From IMG/VR virus record IMGVR_UViG_3300024346_000008, positions 1 through 64,000 of that record: 64,000 nt of DNA; one strand, 5' to 3'. The first letter of the stretch is position 1. Every line of letters begins with the position of its first letter. Shown piece by piece: positions 54,321 to 62,678 of the stretch. A program made the translations under genes and the position numbers. The DNA comes from a virus. Below the pieces are notes generated by a model. That model was not told the DNA's origin. It searched no databases and saw nothing but the letters and a program-made list of their open reading frames with translations.

Positions 54321-55724
54321 TTACGCCTTCACTAAAGTATAACGTTCCCGTGGAGTAAAATTCTCCAACGTGGTATTAATATGTTCTACAAATAACTCTC
54401 CCATCTTTTCTGCCGTCATCATACCCGGACCCATTGCATATTCACGGCCTGACATACCTCGACGTTTCCGTTCTTTGCGTGTCATGTTGTATAGTTCAAG
54501 AATTTGATTGCCCGCATCTTTCCAATCACAACGGTCATCAAAGATGTATGGAGTCAACGGACTTCCTTGCAATGCTCTTGACGTTGGGAATACAGGGAAC
54601 GCCCATTCACCATGATTACGGAATCGTCCGTCATGATTACTGCCCCACTCAAACGTGAAGTCTTTTTCTGGGTCGAGGTATTCACCGTCATCATTCGTAA
54701 ACCCACACTGGTCTTGCAACCCACCTGTAACGTTCACAACGATAGGCGTTCCTGCCAACATACTTTCACATGTACCCAATCCAAATCCTTCGTTACTTGC
54801 AAGGTTAATTGTTACGTCTGCAATGTTATACAATGCGTTCAAAACACTTGCATCAACTTGCTGATTACTGAAAATTGCCTTAACATTTGGTACCACATCA
54901 CGGATGACTACAGGTAAATCTGTTCCGTTTTCATCTACTGGTGCGGTATGCATTACGATACGGCAGCGGTCTGCCTTTTCCTTTGGAAGTTGTGACAAGA
55001 AATGGTCATAAGCAAGTAATACATCTGAAGTCATCTTACGACGAAGATTGCGTGCGTTGTAGAACACCACGAAATCGACTTCTTGATTGTTCATAATCCC
55101 TTCTTTAACCGACTTCAGTAACGTCTGTCCTTCGGTATTATCGGCTGTAATAGGATAGAACTTCTTCACATGATCGATGCCGTGCGGGAGATACGTAATC
55201 GTTTTATCACGTGCGTCGGTGCCCAACACTTGCTTCACAATGTTATACGTTTGCTTACTAATACAAAACAATCCGTCATCAGACTTATAGAAATTCTTAT
55301 TGTACTTGGGGTACGGCAAATCATCCCAAATAGTATAGAACAACATAGGAATCTTCTGACGAATTTCATGTTCAATCTGGTACAACCAAATCCAATATCG
55401 AGGATCTGTGAAGTGGAGAATGGCATCGGGCTTTTCCATTTCCAATAATTGCCGAACGACCATACTATTACCATATCCGTTCTGTGGGTAGATACGGACT
55501 GATGGGTCAGTAACGCCCGTAACATTTGCTACGTCGGTACTAATGTCAATTTGCTTTCCTGCTTCTGGGTGGTTCACTGCGGCACCCACTTGAATCCAAT
55601 TAAAAATGCCACAGGTTTGTTCTACAATTTCTCTGGACATGACGCCAATGCCCGAATGTACTCGGATGTCATCGGACATTAACATAATTTTCTTACGTTG
55701 TTCTTTTGGTAACCATTGTTTCAT
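54321..55724 (-). CDS. GT4-type glycosyltransferase
   Basis: 467 aa. MSDDIRVHSGIGVMSREIVEQ, LPHGIDHVKKFYPI, and NEGFGLGTCESMLAGTPIVVNVTGGLQDQ. First gene of the glycan cluster transcript. Confidence 0.85.
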   Translation of the reverse strand: MKQWLPKEQRKKIMLMSDDIRVHSGIGVMSREIVEQTCGIFNWIQVGAAVNHPEAGKQIDISTDVANVTGVTDPSVRIYPQNGYGNSMVVRQLLEMEKPDAILHFTDPRYWIWLYQIEHEIRQKIPMLFYTIWDDLPYPKYNKNFYKSDDGLFCISKQTYNIVKQVLGTDARDKTITYLPHGIDHVKKFYPITADNTEGQTLLKSVKEGIMNNQEVDFVVFYNARNLRRKMTSDVLLAYDHFLSQLPKEKADRCRIVMHTAPVDENGTDLPVVIRDVVPNVKAIFSNQQVDASVLNALYNIADVTINLASNEGFGLGTCESMLAGTPIVVNVTGGLQDQCGFTNDDGEYLDPEKDFTFEWGSNHDGRFRNHGEWAFPVFPTSRALQGSPLTPYIFDDRCDWKDAGNQILELYNMTRKERKRRGMSGREYAMGPGMMTAEKMGELFVEHINTTLENFTPRERYTLVKA

Positions 55725-55738
55725 TTATAAATCCTCTT

Positions 55739-56041
55739 TTATGGTGCTGTTAAATTATACTGTGGAATGTTTGAATGTACATGCAGATAATTTTGACTAT
55801 CTGGAGCTTGTAGAGTTGGTTCATTTATTGTTTTAACGGTCTGAAGTAAATATTGTTGAACCCCTCTGGATACGCCATTAGAAATTGCATTTGCCAATCT
55901 GTTTGCAAATTGTCGCTGGGCCTCACATTGGTCAGTTGGTCCTTTGTAATCGAATCCACATCCGTAAAAATTTAATGCATTGAAAATTTCATTTTCTAAT
56001 TGTCCTACATTTAAAATATCACCTTTTAAAATAGTTGACAT
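55739..56041 (-). CDS. Small hypothetical protein
   Basis: 100 aa. QLENEIFNALNFYGCGFDYKGPTDQCEAQRQFANRLANAISNGV resembles small phage proteins in which FANALA.AI..GV is repeated and which may be structural (e.g. tail or neck associated). Low certainty. Confidence 0.5.
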   Translation of the reverse strand: MSTILKGDILNVGQLENEIFNALNFYGCGFDYKGPTDQCEAQRQFANRLANAISNGVSRGVQQYLLQTVKTINEPTLQAPDSQNYLHVHSNIPQYNLTAP

Positions 56042-56052
56042 AATATTTCCCG

Positions 56053-56211
56053 TTAAACTGTTAAACTACCAGACATACTTGCAGAAATCATGCCCAGCCA
56101 ATAATTCTCTGTGAACGTGGAGGCTAACCATCCATGTTCTTTACAGAGTTTTCGGACATGTTCATTAATTTCTCTACGAATTTGTATGGTTGTATATTTT
56201 GATTTGTTCAT
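56053..56211 (-). CDS. Ribbon-helix-helix-like protein
   Basis: 52 aa. TIQIRREINEHVRKLCKEHGW, then STFTENYWLG: a strand followed by two helices like Arc/MetJ repressors. May regulate neighbouring genes. Confidence 0.55.
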   Translation of the reverse strand: MNKSKYTTIQIRREINEHVRKLCKEHGWLASTFTENYWLGMISASMSGSLTV

Positions 56212-56273
56212 AATAATCTCGTTCTAGTGACTTCTATAGAATATATAGTATCCTACTTCACCAAACGTTCATT

Positions 56274-57302
56274 TTAAATGCCATCTGGAGTTTGTGACCA
56301 TGTAATTTTTAATCCACGATTATTTGAATCATACATACGTGCGCTAATATATCGGTTGAAGTCGTGATAATTAGCAAAGTTTCGAATCATACCATCATCA
56401 ATAACGGCAAATTTATTTACTTCACGTAAAATATCTACCTTATTAATAATCAAATCGGTTACTCCATTAATATGCATTGCCTTGATTACATTATCCAGAT
56501 TTGCCCAATTAACTTGACGGGGACGACCAGTAGTTGCGCCTACTTCCTGCCCAACCAATTGAATAGTCTTTAACACTTCATCGTCTTGGTTTGTAAAGTT
56601 TTTATTGTTCCCAACATACGTTTCATATGCCTTCATGACACCATATACTTTACGAATCTTATGCGGTGGAATGCCGTTCAAGCACACGGACCCAACTGTA
56701 CAGTGTGATGAGGTAACATACGGATATTCTCCCCAATCAATATCTAAATGAAATCCCTGTGCCCCTTCGCACAAAATATTATACTTGTCATCATGAACAA
56801 ACAAATAATCATAGATATCAATTACTTCAAACAAATGATGATATTGAGACATATCCATGTGACCGATAGGAATACCAATCCGATTATACTTATCACGATA
56901 CGCAGGACCAATACCTTGTCCAGTTGTTCCAATAATACTGTCTTGTGTATCCTCGTGGATATGTTGGTCTGTGACCACATGTGCTCGTTTATCAATCTTA
57001 ATCAAGCCTTTGGTATCAATACCAGCAGAGTTTAACGCACGAATTTCCTCAATTAATTTACTAACATTTACCACACACCCACGGCCAATAATGCTGGTAA
57101 TTCCATGAAGAACTCCAACAGGAACCTGATGTGTTACAATTACTTCACCGTTATGATATACGGTATGCCCTGCATTGCTGCCGCCATTATATCGCAATAC
57201 AATATCATAAAAACCAGATTTGGCAAGGTGATGGGCAATTTTCCCTTTTCCGGTATCGCCATACTGCAAATCTACGATAACATCTACACTTTGAATTCCC
57301 AT
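56274..57302 (-). CDS. Adenylosuccinate synthetase, phage PurA/PurZ-type
   Basis: 342 aa, shorter than bacterial PurA (about 430). LQYGDTGKGKIAHHL (GTP loop, catalytic Asp retained), GGSNAGHTVYHNG, GTTGQGIGPAYRDK, GATTGRPRQVNW. Phage homologues (PurZ) make 2-aminoadenylosuccinate from dGMP for Z-genomes, and typically have Ser/Thr where this has Asp. Keeping Asp suggests PurA-like (IMP) chemistry or an intermediate type. No recognisable DatZ, MazZ or DpoZ is in the window. Confidence 0.8.
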   Translation of the reverse strand: MGIQSVDVIVDLQYGDTGKGKIAHHLAKSGFYDIVLRYNGGSNAGHTVYHNGEVIVTHQVPVGVLHGITSIIGRGCVVNVSKLIEEIRALNSAGIDTKGLIKIDKRAHVVTDQHIHEDTQDSIIGTTGQGIGPAYRDKYNRIGIPIGHMDMSQYHHLFEVIDIYDYLFVHDDKYNILCEGAQGFHLDIDWGEYPYVTSSHCTVGSVCLNGIPPHKIRKVYGVMKAYETYVGNNKNFTNQDDEVLKTIQLVGQEVGATTGRPRQVNWANLDNVIKAMHINGVTDLIINKVDILREVNKFAVIDDGMIRNFANYHDFNRYISARMYDSNNRGLKITWSQTPDGI

Positions 57303-57303
57303 G

Positions 57304-57981
57304 TTATACCGCCAATAGTTCGTTAATATCCAAAATACGATACGTCATTCCCACTACTCTCTTATGCATATGACCGGAATATACATTCGGGGTTCCAATA
57401 GCATGCCAAATGTTTTCAATGATATCTTGATTGTGGTCATGCCAATCCAATCCTACACCGAATTGCAATTTTGCTCTAGGGTCAAAGTGTTCTTCAATAA
57501 CACTATGTGGAGGACAATGGGTAATAAACAAATCAATCTGTTTGTCCTTGGCATTATCCATCATACGCAATACTTCGTATGGACTGATATTTTCCTTTTC
57601 ATCCCAGTGCCATCCTTCCTGTAGTCGCATGTTCTTATCAATACTTCCCGCACCGCCCATGAAGGCAACTGTACGATTATCAATTTCCATGACCGTGCCA
57701 CGGGGAACATAATATAATGGAAGCTCTGGATATACCTGTGATACTTCCGTATATGTTGTCCAACGTGTACAGTCATCATGGTTACCATCAATAAAATACA
57801 CAGGACACTTTGACGAATATACTACATTTTTAAACTGCTCTTCACTGTTCATGCCAAATGAACGGAACAATCCAAAGTCACCAACTTGAATTAATGCCGC
57901 AGCACCAACCTCGTTAGCCTTATCAATGGCTCGTTGAAGAGTTCTATAATCGCCATGAATATCACCCAATAGTAAAATCAT
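57304..57981 (-). CDS. Metallophosphoesterase
   Basis: 225 aa. LLGDIHGDYRTL, LIQVGDFG, FIDGNHDD, LFITHCPPH, SGHMHKR: all five calcineurin-like motifs. Resembles phage serine/threonine or RNA-end phosphatases and diadenosine tetraphosphatases; substrate open. ATG 57981 chosen. Confidence 0.82.
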   Translation of the reverse strand: MILLLGDIHGDYRTLQRAIDKANEVGAAALIQVGDFGLFRSFGMNSEEQFKNVVYSSKCPVYFIDGNHDDCTRWTTYTEVSQVYPELPLYYVPRGTVMEIDNRTVAFMGGAGSIDKNMRLQEGWHWDEKENISPYEVLRMMDNAKDKQIDLFITHCPPHSVIEEHFDPRAKLQFGVGLDWHDHNQDIIENIWHAIGTPNVYSGHMHKRVVGMTYRILDINELLAV

Positions 57982-57982
57982 A

Positions 57983-58312
57983 TCACCCACCTAAAAATGT
58001 TGACGACACCCAAATACCTAAATAACTACCAATTACACTTCCCAGTGCATATCCTGCCCACTGGTGAATTGCATCCGTGCTTTGTGCAATTTTCCGAATA
58101 ACAAAGAAACTCATAGACGCAATAAGAAAATCACTAAGAGCAGCCGTGTGATAATGTGCGTCAGCAACTGCACGATAATTTACACAGAGAATACTATACG
58201 ATGTAATTTGAATAAAGAACAATGTAAAGAATTCTTTAATTTTAATACTCGTAATATTTGCGGGAGTCAACATATTAAATTCCTTTGTCCACGAATCATC
58301 ATGAATTGCCAT
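57983..58312 (-). CDS. Membrane protein
   Basis: 109 aa with two or three hydrophobic helices (FFTLFFIQITSYSILCVN, LSDFLIASMSFFVIR, YALGSVIGSYLGIWVSS). GTG 58321 is an alternative start. Possibly holin-like. Confidence 0.5.
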   Translation of the reverse strand: MAIHDDSWTKEFNMLTPANITSIKIKEFFTLFFIQITSYSILCVNYRAVADAHYHTAALSDFLIASMSFFVIRKIAQSTDAIHQWAGYALGSVIGSYLGIWVSSTFLGG

Positions 58313-58317
58313 AAAAC

Positions 58318-58524
58318 TCACCCATCCTTGTCTAATCCCTGTTCGTAAAAATATTGCGTAACGGCATGGTCAAAGGTTTTTTCAGCAAATGTCATTCCTA
58401 CCATCAATGCTTTAAATGCGTCAAATACTTCGTGCCCGTCGCTGTCTACTGGAAGTTCAATGCTAAGTTTTCTATTATAACTACTTGCAGTAAGCGTTAG
58501 CTTATCATATTTGTATTGCTGCAT
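58318..58524 (-). CDS. Small hypothetical protein
   Basis: 68 aa. LSIELPVDSDGHEVFDAFKALMVGMTF is a short beta-alpha segment seen in phage proteins of unknown role. Confidence 0.55.
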   Translation of the reverse strand: MQQYKYDKLTLTASSYNRKLSIELPVDSDGHEVFDAFKALMVGMTFAEKTFDHAVTQYFYEQGLDKDG

Positions 58525-58527
58525 GTT

Positions 58528-58800
58528 TTATACTTCCTCAGATATAGGCTTCAAGTTATTAATGAAGTCGTCGGCAACAATAACTTCTACATTGTTACTA
58601 CCGACTTCAACTCGGATTCCCACTGGAGTCTCACCAGAATCAACAATCTTTTGAAGAAAGTTTCCTAGCCCAACTGCCCGATAGAAATATCCACCACGAC
58701 CACCACCGGCATCATTTGCCCAAAATACATAATCTACACCAGTAGCTTCTGTAGTGTCTTCTGCTGTCATATCTTCCTCGCTTCCGTAAAATTCACTCAT
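58528..58800 (-). CDS. Small hypothetical protein
   Basis: 90 aa, acidic N-terminus (YGSEEDMTAEDTTEATG), then a Gly-rich loop NDAGGGRGGYF. AGGAGA before the ATG; promoter at 58815. Confidence 0.55.
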   Translation of the reverse strand: MSEFYGSEEDMTAEDTTEATGVDYVFWANDAGGGRGGYFYRAVGLGNFLQKIVDSGETPVGIRVEVGSNNVEVIVADDFINNLKPISEEV

Positions 58801-58814
58801 ATGTTCTCCTATTA

Positions 58815-58843
58815 AGTATAAACTATTGTACTGTATTTGTCAA
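58815..58843 (-). promoter_or_regulatory. Consensus-like sigma70 promoter
   Basis: Minus strand TTGACA (58843-58838), 17 nt, TATACT (58820-58815), 15 nt before the ATG of gene 58528. Confidence 0.8.
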
Positions 58844-58861
58844 GAGTCTTATTTGTATTTC

Positions 58862-59086
58862 CTAAGATTCTAAGATGTAAGCGTTCCATTCACCTTCTAC
58901 ATATTCTTTATTATATGGGTGTTTGTAATCATGTTTACCGTAATACCATTCTGTATTTACATCCAGCTTAATATTTGCTTTTGCTAACGAGGCAGGAAAA
59001 TCACATCCTCCTTCATACCCACTAATCACAATCATTTTATCTTGGTCTAACTCTTGGAGTTTTGTAATCAGTTCGCTAACTTTCAT
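58862..59086 (-). CDS. Small hypothetical protein
   Basis: 74 aa. MKVSELITKLQELDQDKMIVISGYEGGCD is the common phage/plasmid pattern (KV.EL...L..LP.D..V.....G...); role unknown. Ribosome site AGGAGAA. Confidence 0.65.
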   Translation of the reverse strand: MKVSELITKLQELDQDKMIVISGYEGGCDFPASLAKANIKLDVNTEWYYGKHDYKHPYNKEYVEGEWNAYILES

Positions 59087-59240
59087 GTGTATTCTCCTTT
59101 ATTTCACAAATGTAAAATCCTTCTTCGCCCAGCGACGGAGGAACAAAATGTCCTTCTCTAGTAAGAATTTCATTGCACTGTGGGCATGTTCTCTTACTCT
59201 CATGCCACCCGTCTTTTTTAGTATAGATTAATTTTTTCAT
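59076..59240 (-). CDS. Small zinc-finger protein
   Basis: 54 aa (MKKLIYTKKDGWHESKRTCP...) with CPQC and a further Cys late. Overlaps the next gene by 11 nt. Confidence 0.5.
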   Translation of the reverse strand: MKKLIYTKKDGWHESKRTCPQCNEILTREGHFVPPSLGEEGFYICEIKENTHES

Positions 59241-59572
59241 TTAATATACGTGCTTCTCAGAAATGTCATTGCTGCCTCCAAATCTTTTTCGGAACAAATA
59301 TTATAAGGTTTACTCGCTGCTGAAATGTTTGTCTGAAGTAACGAATTGTTTGTTGAGTATAATTTACTGTGGATGTTCATCAATTCCCTTGCCATCATGT
59401 TGTATCCGTTGTTCAACTTATCTATTGCCGCAGATGTTTCTTCTTTATATACTTCAAAATTATTTTCCAGTATATCATAACTTTCTTGAAGATTATTCAA
59501 ATTAGTTTCAAGCGTTTCTATTACTTCTGTAAGATATTCTTCGTCTTCGTTAGTATGCATTGGTTTTTTCAT
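59237..59572 (-). CDS. Coiled-coil protein
   Basis: 111 aa. YLTEVIETLETNLNNLQESYDILENNFEVYKEE is a heptad-type coil. Possibly a scaffold or regulator; no family. Confidence 0.55.
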   Translation of the reverse strand: MKKPMHTNEDEEYLTEVIETLETNLNNLQESYDILENNFEVYKEETSAAIDKLNNGYNMMARELMNIHSKLYSTNNSLLQTNISAASKPYNICSEKDLEAAMTFLRSTYIK

Positions 59573-60225
59573 TTTCGTGACGGTAAGTGTATGATTGTAT
59601 TGTTGTACATTGTTTGACAGGTATCACTCCACGATTCTCCGCTTTTAATAACTGATGCGAAGAACGCTACTGTTTTGCATAATTCTGTGCGCTCTTCTAC
59701 CAGTTCACGCAGTTGTCGTTCACCTGCTGCATCTAACCTTGTGCCTCGTGCGGCAGCAATTGTTTGTTCGGCGGACATTGCCTGCTCTTCGTAACGCCGT
59801 GCGTAAATGTCCGCGTTGCGTCGAGCATCATAGGCCGCATCCTTCCGCAGCGCATCGCGTTCGGCAACAACCTGTATGCGCTCATCATCAATCCTTTGCA
59901 GCTCTCTGACGGCGTCAGACCACAGCTTGTCTAGCGAGTCGCGCTGGGCGCGAACAGCTTCAAGCTCTTTCCGCATAGCTGCCCTGAATGCGTTGCCATC
60001 GCCGATATGTCGCGCTGCCTCTGCCAAGTCGAGCTTCGCACCATACAACTCCGCTTCCGCCGCCTCCAGCACCGCCGCCTGCGCGGGCGTGAGCAGCGTT
60101 TCGCGGGTGACGTGAAGAAGCCCGTCGCCAATCCACCTGTGCGTCCACCTTACTGCGGCCCGCTCTGTCGGGAATGCCGCTTGGACTTCATCCAGCGCAT
60201 CCCGCACCACCCACACCGCGCTCAC
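59569..60225 (-). CDS. GC-rich coiled-coil protein (island gene 1)
   Basis: 218 aa. Ala/Arg/Glu-rich coils (AELYGAKLDLAEAARH, ELQRIDDERIQVVAERDALRKD). Visibly GC-richer than both flanks; looks like an acquisition from a GC-rich phage, of the Eaa/Ead-like type of early accessory proteins. Confidence 0.55.
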   Translation of the reverse strand: MSAVWVVRDALDEVQAAFPTERAAVRWTHRWIGDGLLHVTRETLLTPAQAAVLEAAEAELYGAKLDLAEAARHIGDGNAFRAAMRKELEAVRAQRDSLDKLWSDAVRELQRIDDERIQVVAERDALRKDAAYDARRNADIYARRYEEQAMSAEQTIAAARGTRLDAAGERQLRELVEERTELCKTVAFFASVIKSGESWSDTCQTMYNNTIIHLPSRK

Positions 60226-60572
60226 GGCTGCACCTTTGATGCGCGTAGAGTCCGAACGGCGGCTTCTCGCGTTTTCTTTGCTGCGTGATATTTACGGAAT
60301 GCAGGTACGCTTTCTGGGTTGCCTATGCCGCAGTTGCTCCACGCCTCAAATGCTTCCGCTTCTTCAATACACGCGTCCAACAGAGCCAACGACTCAGGTG
60401 TTTCCGTTGCGGCGCGGATGAACAGAGGAACCACACGCTCCAGATCAGAGTGGCCCCACTTTTCGCGAAGCCTGAACTCAGCGTTGTCGCTCGTTGATAC
60501 ATCCACGATGCGGTTACTGGCAAGGTTCACTAAAGCCCACGCAACAGGCTTCGCAGCAATATCGGCACTCAC
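60222..60572 (-). CDS. GC-rich hypothetical protein (island gene 2)
   Basis: 116 aa. KPVAWALVNLASNRIVDVSTSDNAEFRL and ERVVPLFIRA are typical of a phage accessory domain that starts (P/E)VAW and has VxPLY; role unknown. Coupled with its neighbours. Confidence 0.6.
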   Translation of the reverse strand: MSADIAAKPVAWALVNLASNRIVDVSTSDNAEFRLREKWGHSDLERVVPLFIRAATETPESLALLDACIEEAEAFEAWSNCGIGNPESVPAFRKYHAAKKTREAAVRTLRASKVQP

Positions 60573-60901
60573 AACCCCTCCGTGGTCGGCTGCACCGGCA
60601 GCGCGGCGTCTATCATTACGCGCACGGCATGGTTACCATCGACGTGATCGTCACACGCCACGCACCAGTGCGTATGCTCGGAGCCGTCGCGCTCTTTCCC
60701 ACCCAACTCAATGCGTGCGAACTCCAGCACTTCACGCATAGCCGCCACATCCTTCAGCAGCGCATCACGTTCGGCGCGAAGATTGAATATCTCACGGGCC
60801 ATCGCAAAGAAGTCAGGTGCGATAAACCCCTCGTCTTCTGTCATGCTCTGTCCATAAAATTCTTGCACTATCTTTTCTACTGTATACTTTTCGTTTTTCA
60901 T
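60569..60901 (-). CDS. GC-rich hypothetical protein (island gene 3)
   Basis: 110 aa from ATG 60901. AREIFNLRAERDALLKDVAAMREVLEFAR coil, then a Cys pair WCVACDD. The first 35 codons are AT-rich, so the GC-rich part seems fused onto a resident start. Confidence 0.55.
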   Translation of the reverse strand: MKNEKYTVEKIVQEFYGQSMTEDEGFIAPDFFAMAREIFNLRAERDALLKDVAAMREVLEFARIELGGKERDGSEHTHWCVACDDHVDGNHAVRVMIDAALPVQPTTEGL

Positions 60902-61248
60902 GAGCACCTCGCTCTGGTATCTTCCCATGTATCTTCAATATGCTGATATGTTTTACGCACTCTATTGACCGCATAGATATCATGATAACTGTTATTCAAC
61001 TCTTTTGCGGCTTCAACCAATGGAGTGATGCGTTCAATAAACTGAATGAGTGTATCTTCATCCTTATGAATTTGCTTGATAAGAGTTCGTTGTATATCAA
61101 GCATATGTTCTGCTTGAGCCAACTTACACTTGGTATCCGCAAGTTCTTCCTTCATCTTATGATATTCTTCCCACACACGGTCAATGTAATACTTGCTTGT
61201 TGGGTCTACATACCCTTGTGGGTTCATATATGGTTTACTTTCATTCAT
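60898..61248 (-). CDS. Coiled-coil protein
   Basis: 116 aa, AT-rich again. KMKEELADTKCKLAQAEHML coil. ATGA overlap with island gene 3. Confidence 0.55.
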   Translation of the reverse strand: MNESKPYMNPQGYVDPTSKYYIDRVWEEYHKMKEELADTKCKLAQAEHMLDIQRTLIKQIHKDEDTLIQFIERITPLVEAAKELNNSYHDIYAVNRVRKTYQHIEDTWEDTRARCS

Positions 61249-61249
61249 A

Positions 61250-61588
61250 TTAAATTAGATTAGTGTTAAACCCACGATTGTTCAGTTCTTCAATTAATCT
61301 CTTACTGGAGCACCCTTGCAGTAAATCAGAAAACCGCCGAAAATATTCAGCATTCAATTCTTCGTCTGTGACATTTTGCAGAATATCTTTATACTCTACA
61401 TCTTCATATGGTGCATTCTTCAATTCCATGAGAGGAATGAAATCATCGTCTGTGAGTCTTACTTCATACTTGGTATTATTTCCAGAAAATGTTATCAACT
61501 CGGCAAGGTTTCTGTGAGTAATATCACGAAGATGCCACATATTATTTTTGTAAGTTACGCCTTTATATTCTTTCAATTTCGTTATCAT
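61250..61588 (-). CDS. Hypothetical protein
   Basis: 112 aa (MITKLKEYKGVTYKNNMWHL...). Beta then helical; no motif. Overlaps the next gene by 4 nt. Confidence 0.55.
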   Translation of the reverse strand: MITKLKEYKGVTYKNNMWHLRDITHRNLAELITFSGNNTKYEVRLTDDDFIPLMELKNAPYEDVEYKDILQNVTDEELNAEYFRRFSDLLQGCSSKRLIEELNNRGFNTNLI

Positions 61589-61788
61589 AGTTCACCAAAC
61601 ACTTTATCTAATTGTTGATTGAGTTTATTATTTTCTTCTTCTTTCATGGCTCTGGGGGATTTATAGAATGGATTACCGGTCACAATCAATCCACTCACTT
61701 GAAATGTATATCCAAAGAACAATTTAATCAAGTCCCATTTGGAAAGAGTTAGTTCATCTGGATAAAATGCGGAGGTTCTATACTTCAT
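61585..61788 (-). CDS. Small hypothetical protein
   Basis: 67 aa. LSKWDLIKLFFGYTFQVSGL could be a surface or membrane-associated helix. ATG 61788 lies inside the end of the upstream gene; a longer frame lacks a ribosome site. Confidence 0.5.
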   Translation of the reverse strand: MKYRTSAFYPDELTLSKWDLIKLFFGYTFQVSGLIVTGNPFYKSPRAMKEEENNKLNQQLDKVFGEL

Positions 61789-62098
61789 AACCAGCACTCC
61801 TATTCTGTTCGTCACCCTTTGCCAATATCTTTTCAAGACTAGTATCAATTATACTAAACAATTCATCTGCCAGTTGTTTACACTTATCATGTTCTTCTTG
61901 TGTCAACAAACCTTCCTCTAACATACTATTAATCATTCTCTTGTTCACCATTTCATTATGGTATTTACTAGCTTCCGAAACAAAGACTACCCATTCTCTT
62001 GGCATCCCATAGTATGTGTGTCCGTATATTCCACCGCCGTGGGGATTTTGGATTTCACCTTTCATAGATATACAATTAACTGACTTACCCTGCGTCAT
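61778..62098 (-). CDS. Hypothetical protein
   Basis: 106 aa from ATG 62098 with GGAG 8 nt upstream. Charged helices; no motif. Confidence 0.52.
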   Translation of the reverse strand: MTQGKSVNCISMKGEIQNPHGGGIYGHTYYGMPREWVVFVSEASKYHNEMVNKRMINSMLEEGLLTQEEHDKCKQLADELFSIIDTSLEKILAKGDEQNRSAGYEV

Positions 62099-62273
62099 AA
62101 ACAATTCTCCTTCGCTGTGTTTGTTCGTATACCATTTCTTCGTAGATTAACATATGCCCCTCGCATGTAGTAGTGACCCAATGATTAACTGATGCTCGTT
62201 CTAAACATATAGAACAATAAAGTTCGTTTTTTTCGTAATAATGTTTTAAGTATTCAAGTATACTAGTTGTCAT
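62085..62273 (-). CDS. Small Cys/His protein
   Basis: 62 aa. YCSICLERASVNH and TTCEGH may form a zinc site. Overlaps both neighbours. Confidence 0.5.
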   Translation of the reverse strand: MTTSILEYLKHYYEKNELYCSICLERASVNHWVTTTCEGHMLIYEEMVYEQTQRRRIVYDAG

Positions 62274-62538
62274 ACACAGCGTTTGTTGTTTCCTGTGAAC
62301 GTCGGTATTCCTTAATAGCGTCCTTCAATGCCACTACTGAATCTTTGTCATCGGTCCTACCGAAGTACCAGCCGTCTGCTGCCTCGGCCAGTAAACTCAA
62401 CGCGGTATTGTATGTACGTAGTTTAATAATTTCATCGGCCATTTTATGAATATCAACTGAGCCAACGTGTCCATTCCAATCACGGTCATGTCCTTGCAGC
62501 CAGAATTCTTGAAATATGTTTTCTTGGTCTTCGTTCAT
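62263..62538 (-). CDS. Hypothetical protein
   Basis: 91 aa. EFWLQGHDRDWNGHVGSVDIHKMADEIIKLR; acidic with several Trp. No family recognised. Confidence 0.52.
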   Translation of the reverse strand: MNEDQENIFQEFWLQGHDRDWNGHVGSVDIHKMADEIIKLRTYNTALSLLAEAADGWYFGRTDDKDSVVALKDAIKEYRRSQETTNAVYDN

Positions 62539-62678
62539 AGATGCTTCTCCTTTTCTATTTTCATGATTATCTTACCTAACCATTCTTTTATTTCTGGACT
62601 GAGATTCCATTGGTCAGGTGGAGTATGATGAGCATATTCTAAACAGTATGCGTATGCCGTCGCTTCTTCTTCTGTCAT
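62535..62678 (-). CDS. Small hypothetical protein
   Basis: 47 aa (MTEEEATAYAYCLEYAHHTP...). Stop overlaps the next start as ATGA, start overlaps the methyltransferase stop. Confidence 0.5.
   Translation of the reverse strand: MTEEEATAYAYCLEYAHHTPPDQWNLSPEIKEWLGKIIMKIEKEKHL

Noticed and set aside
56274-57302. Definite Z-genome (2-aminoadenine) phage
   Set aside because: Catalytic Asp is kept and DatZ, MazZ and DpoZ were not seen, so only a possibility is reported.
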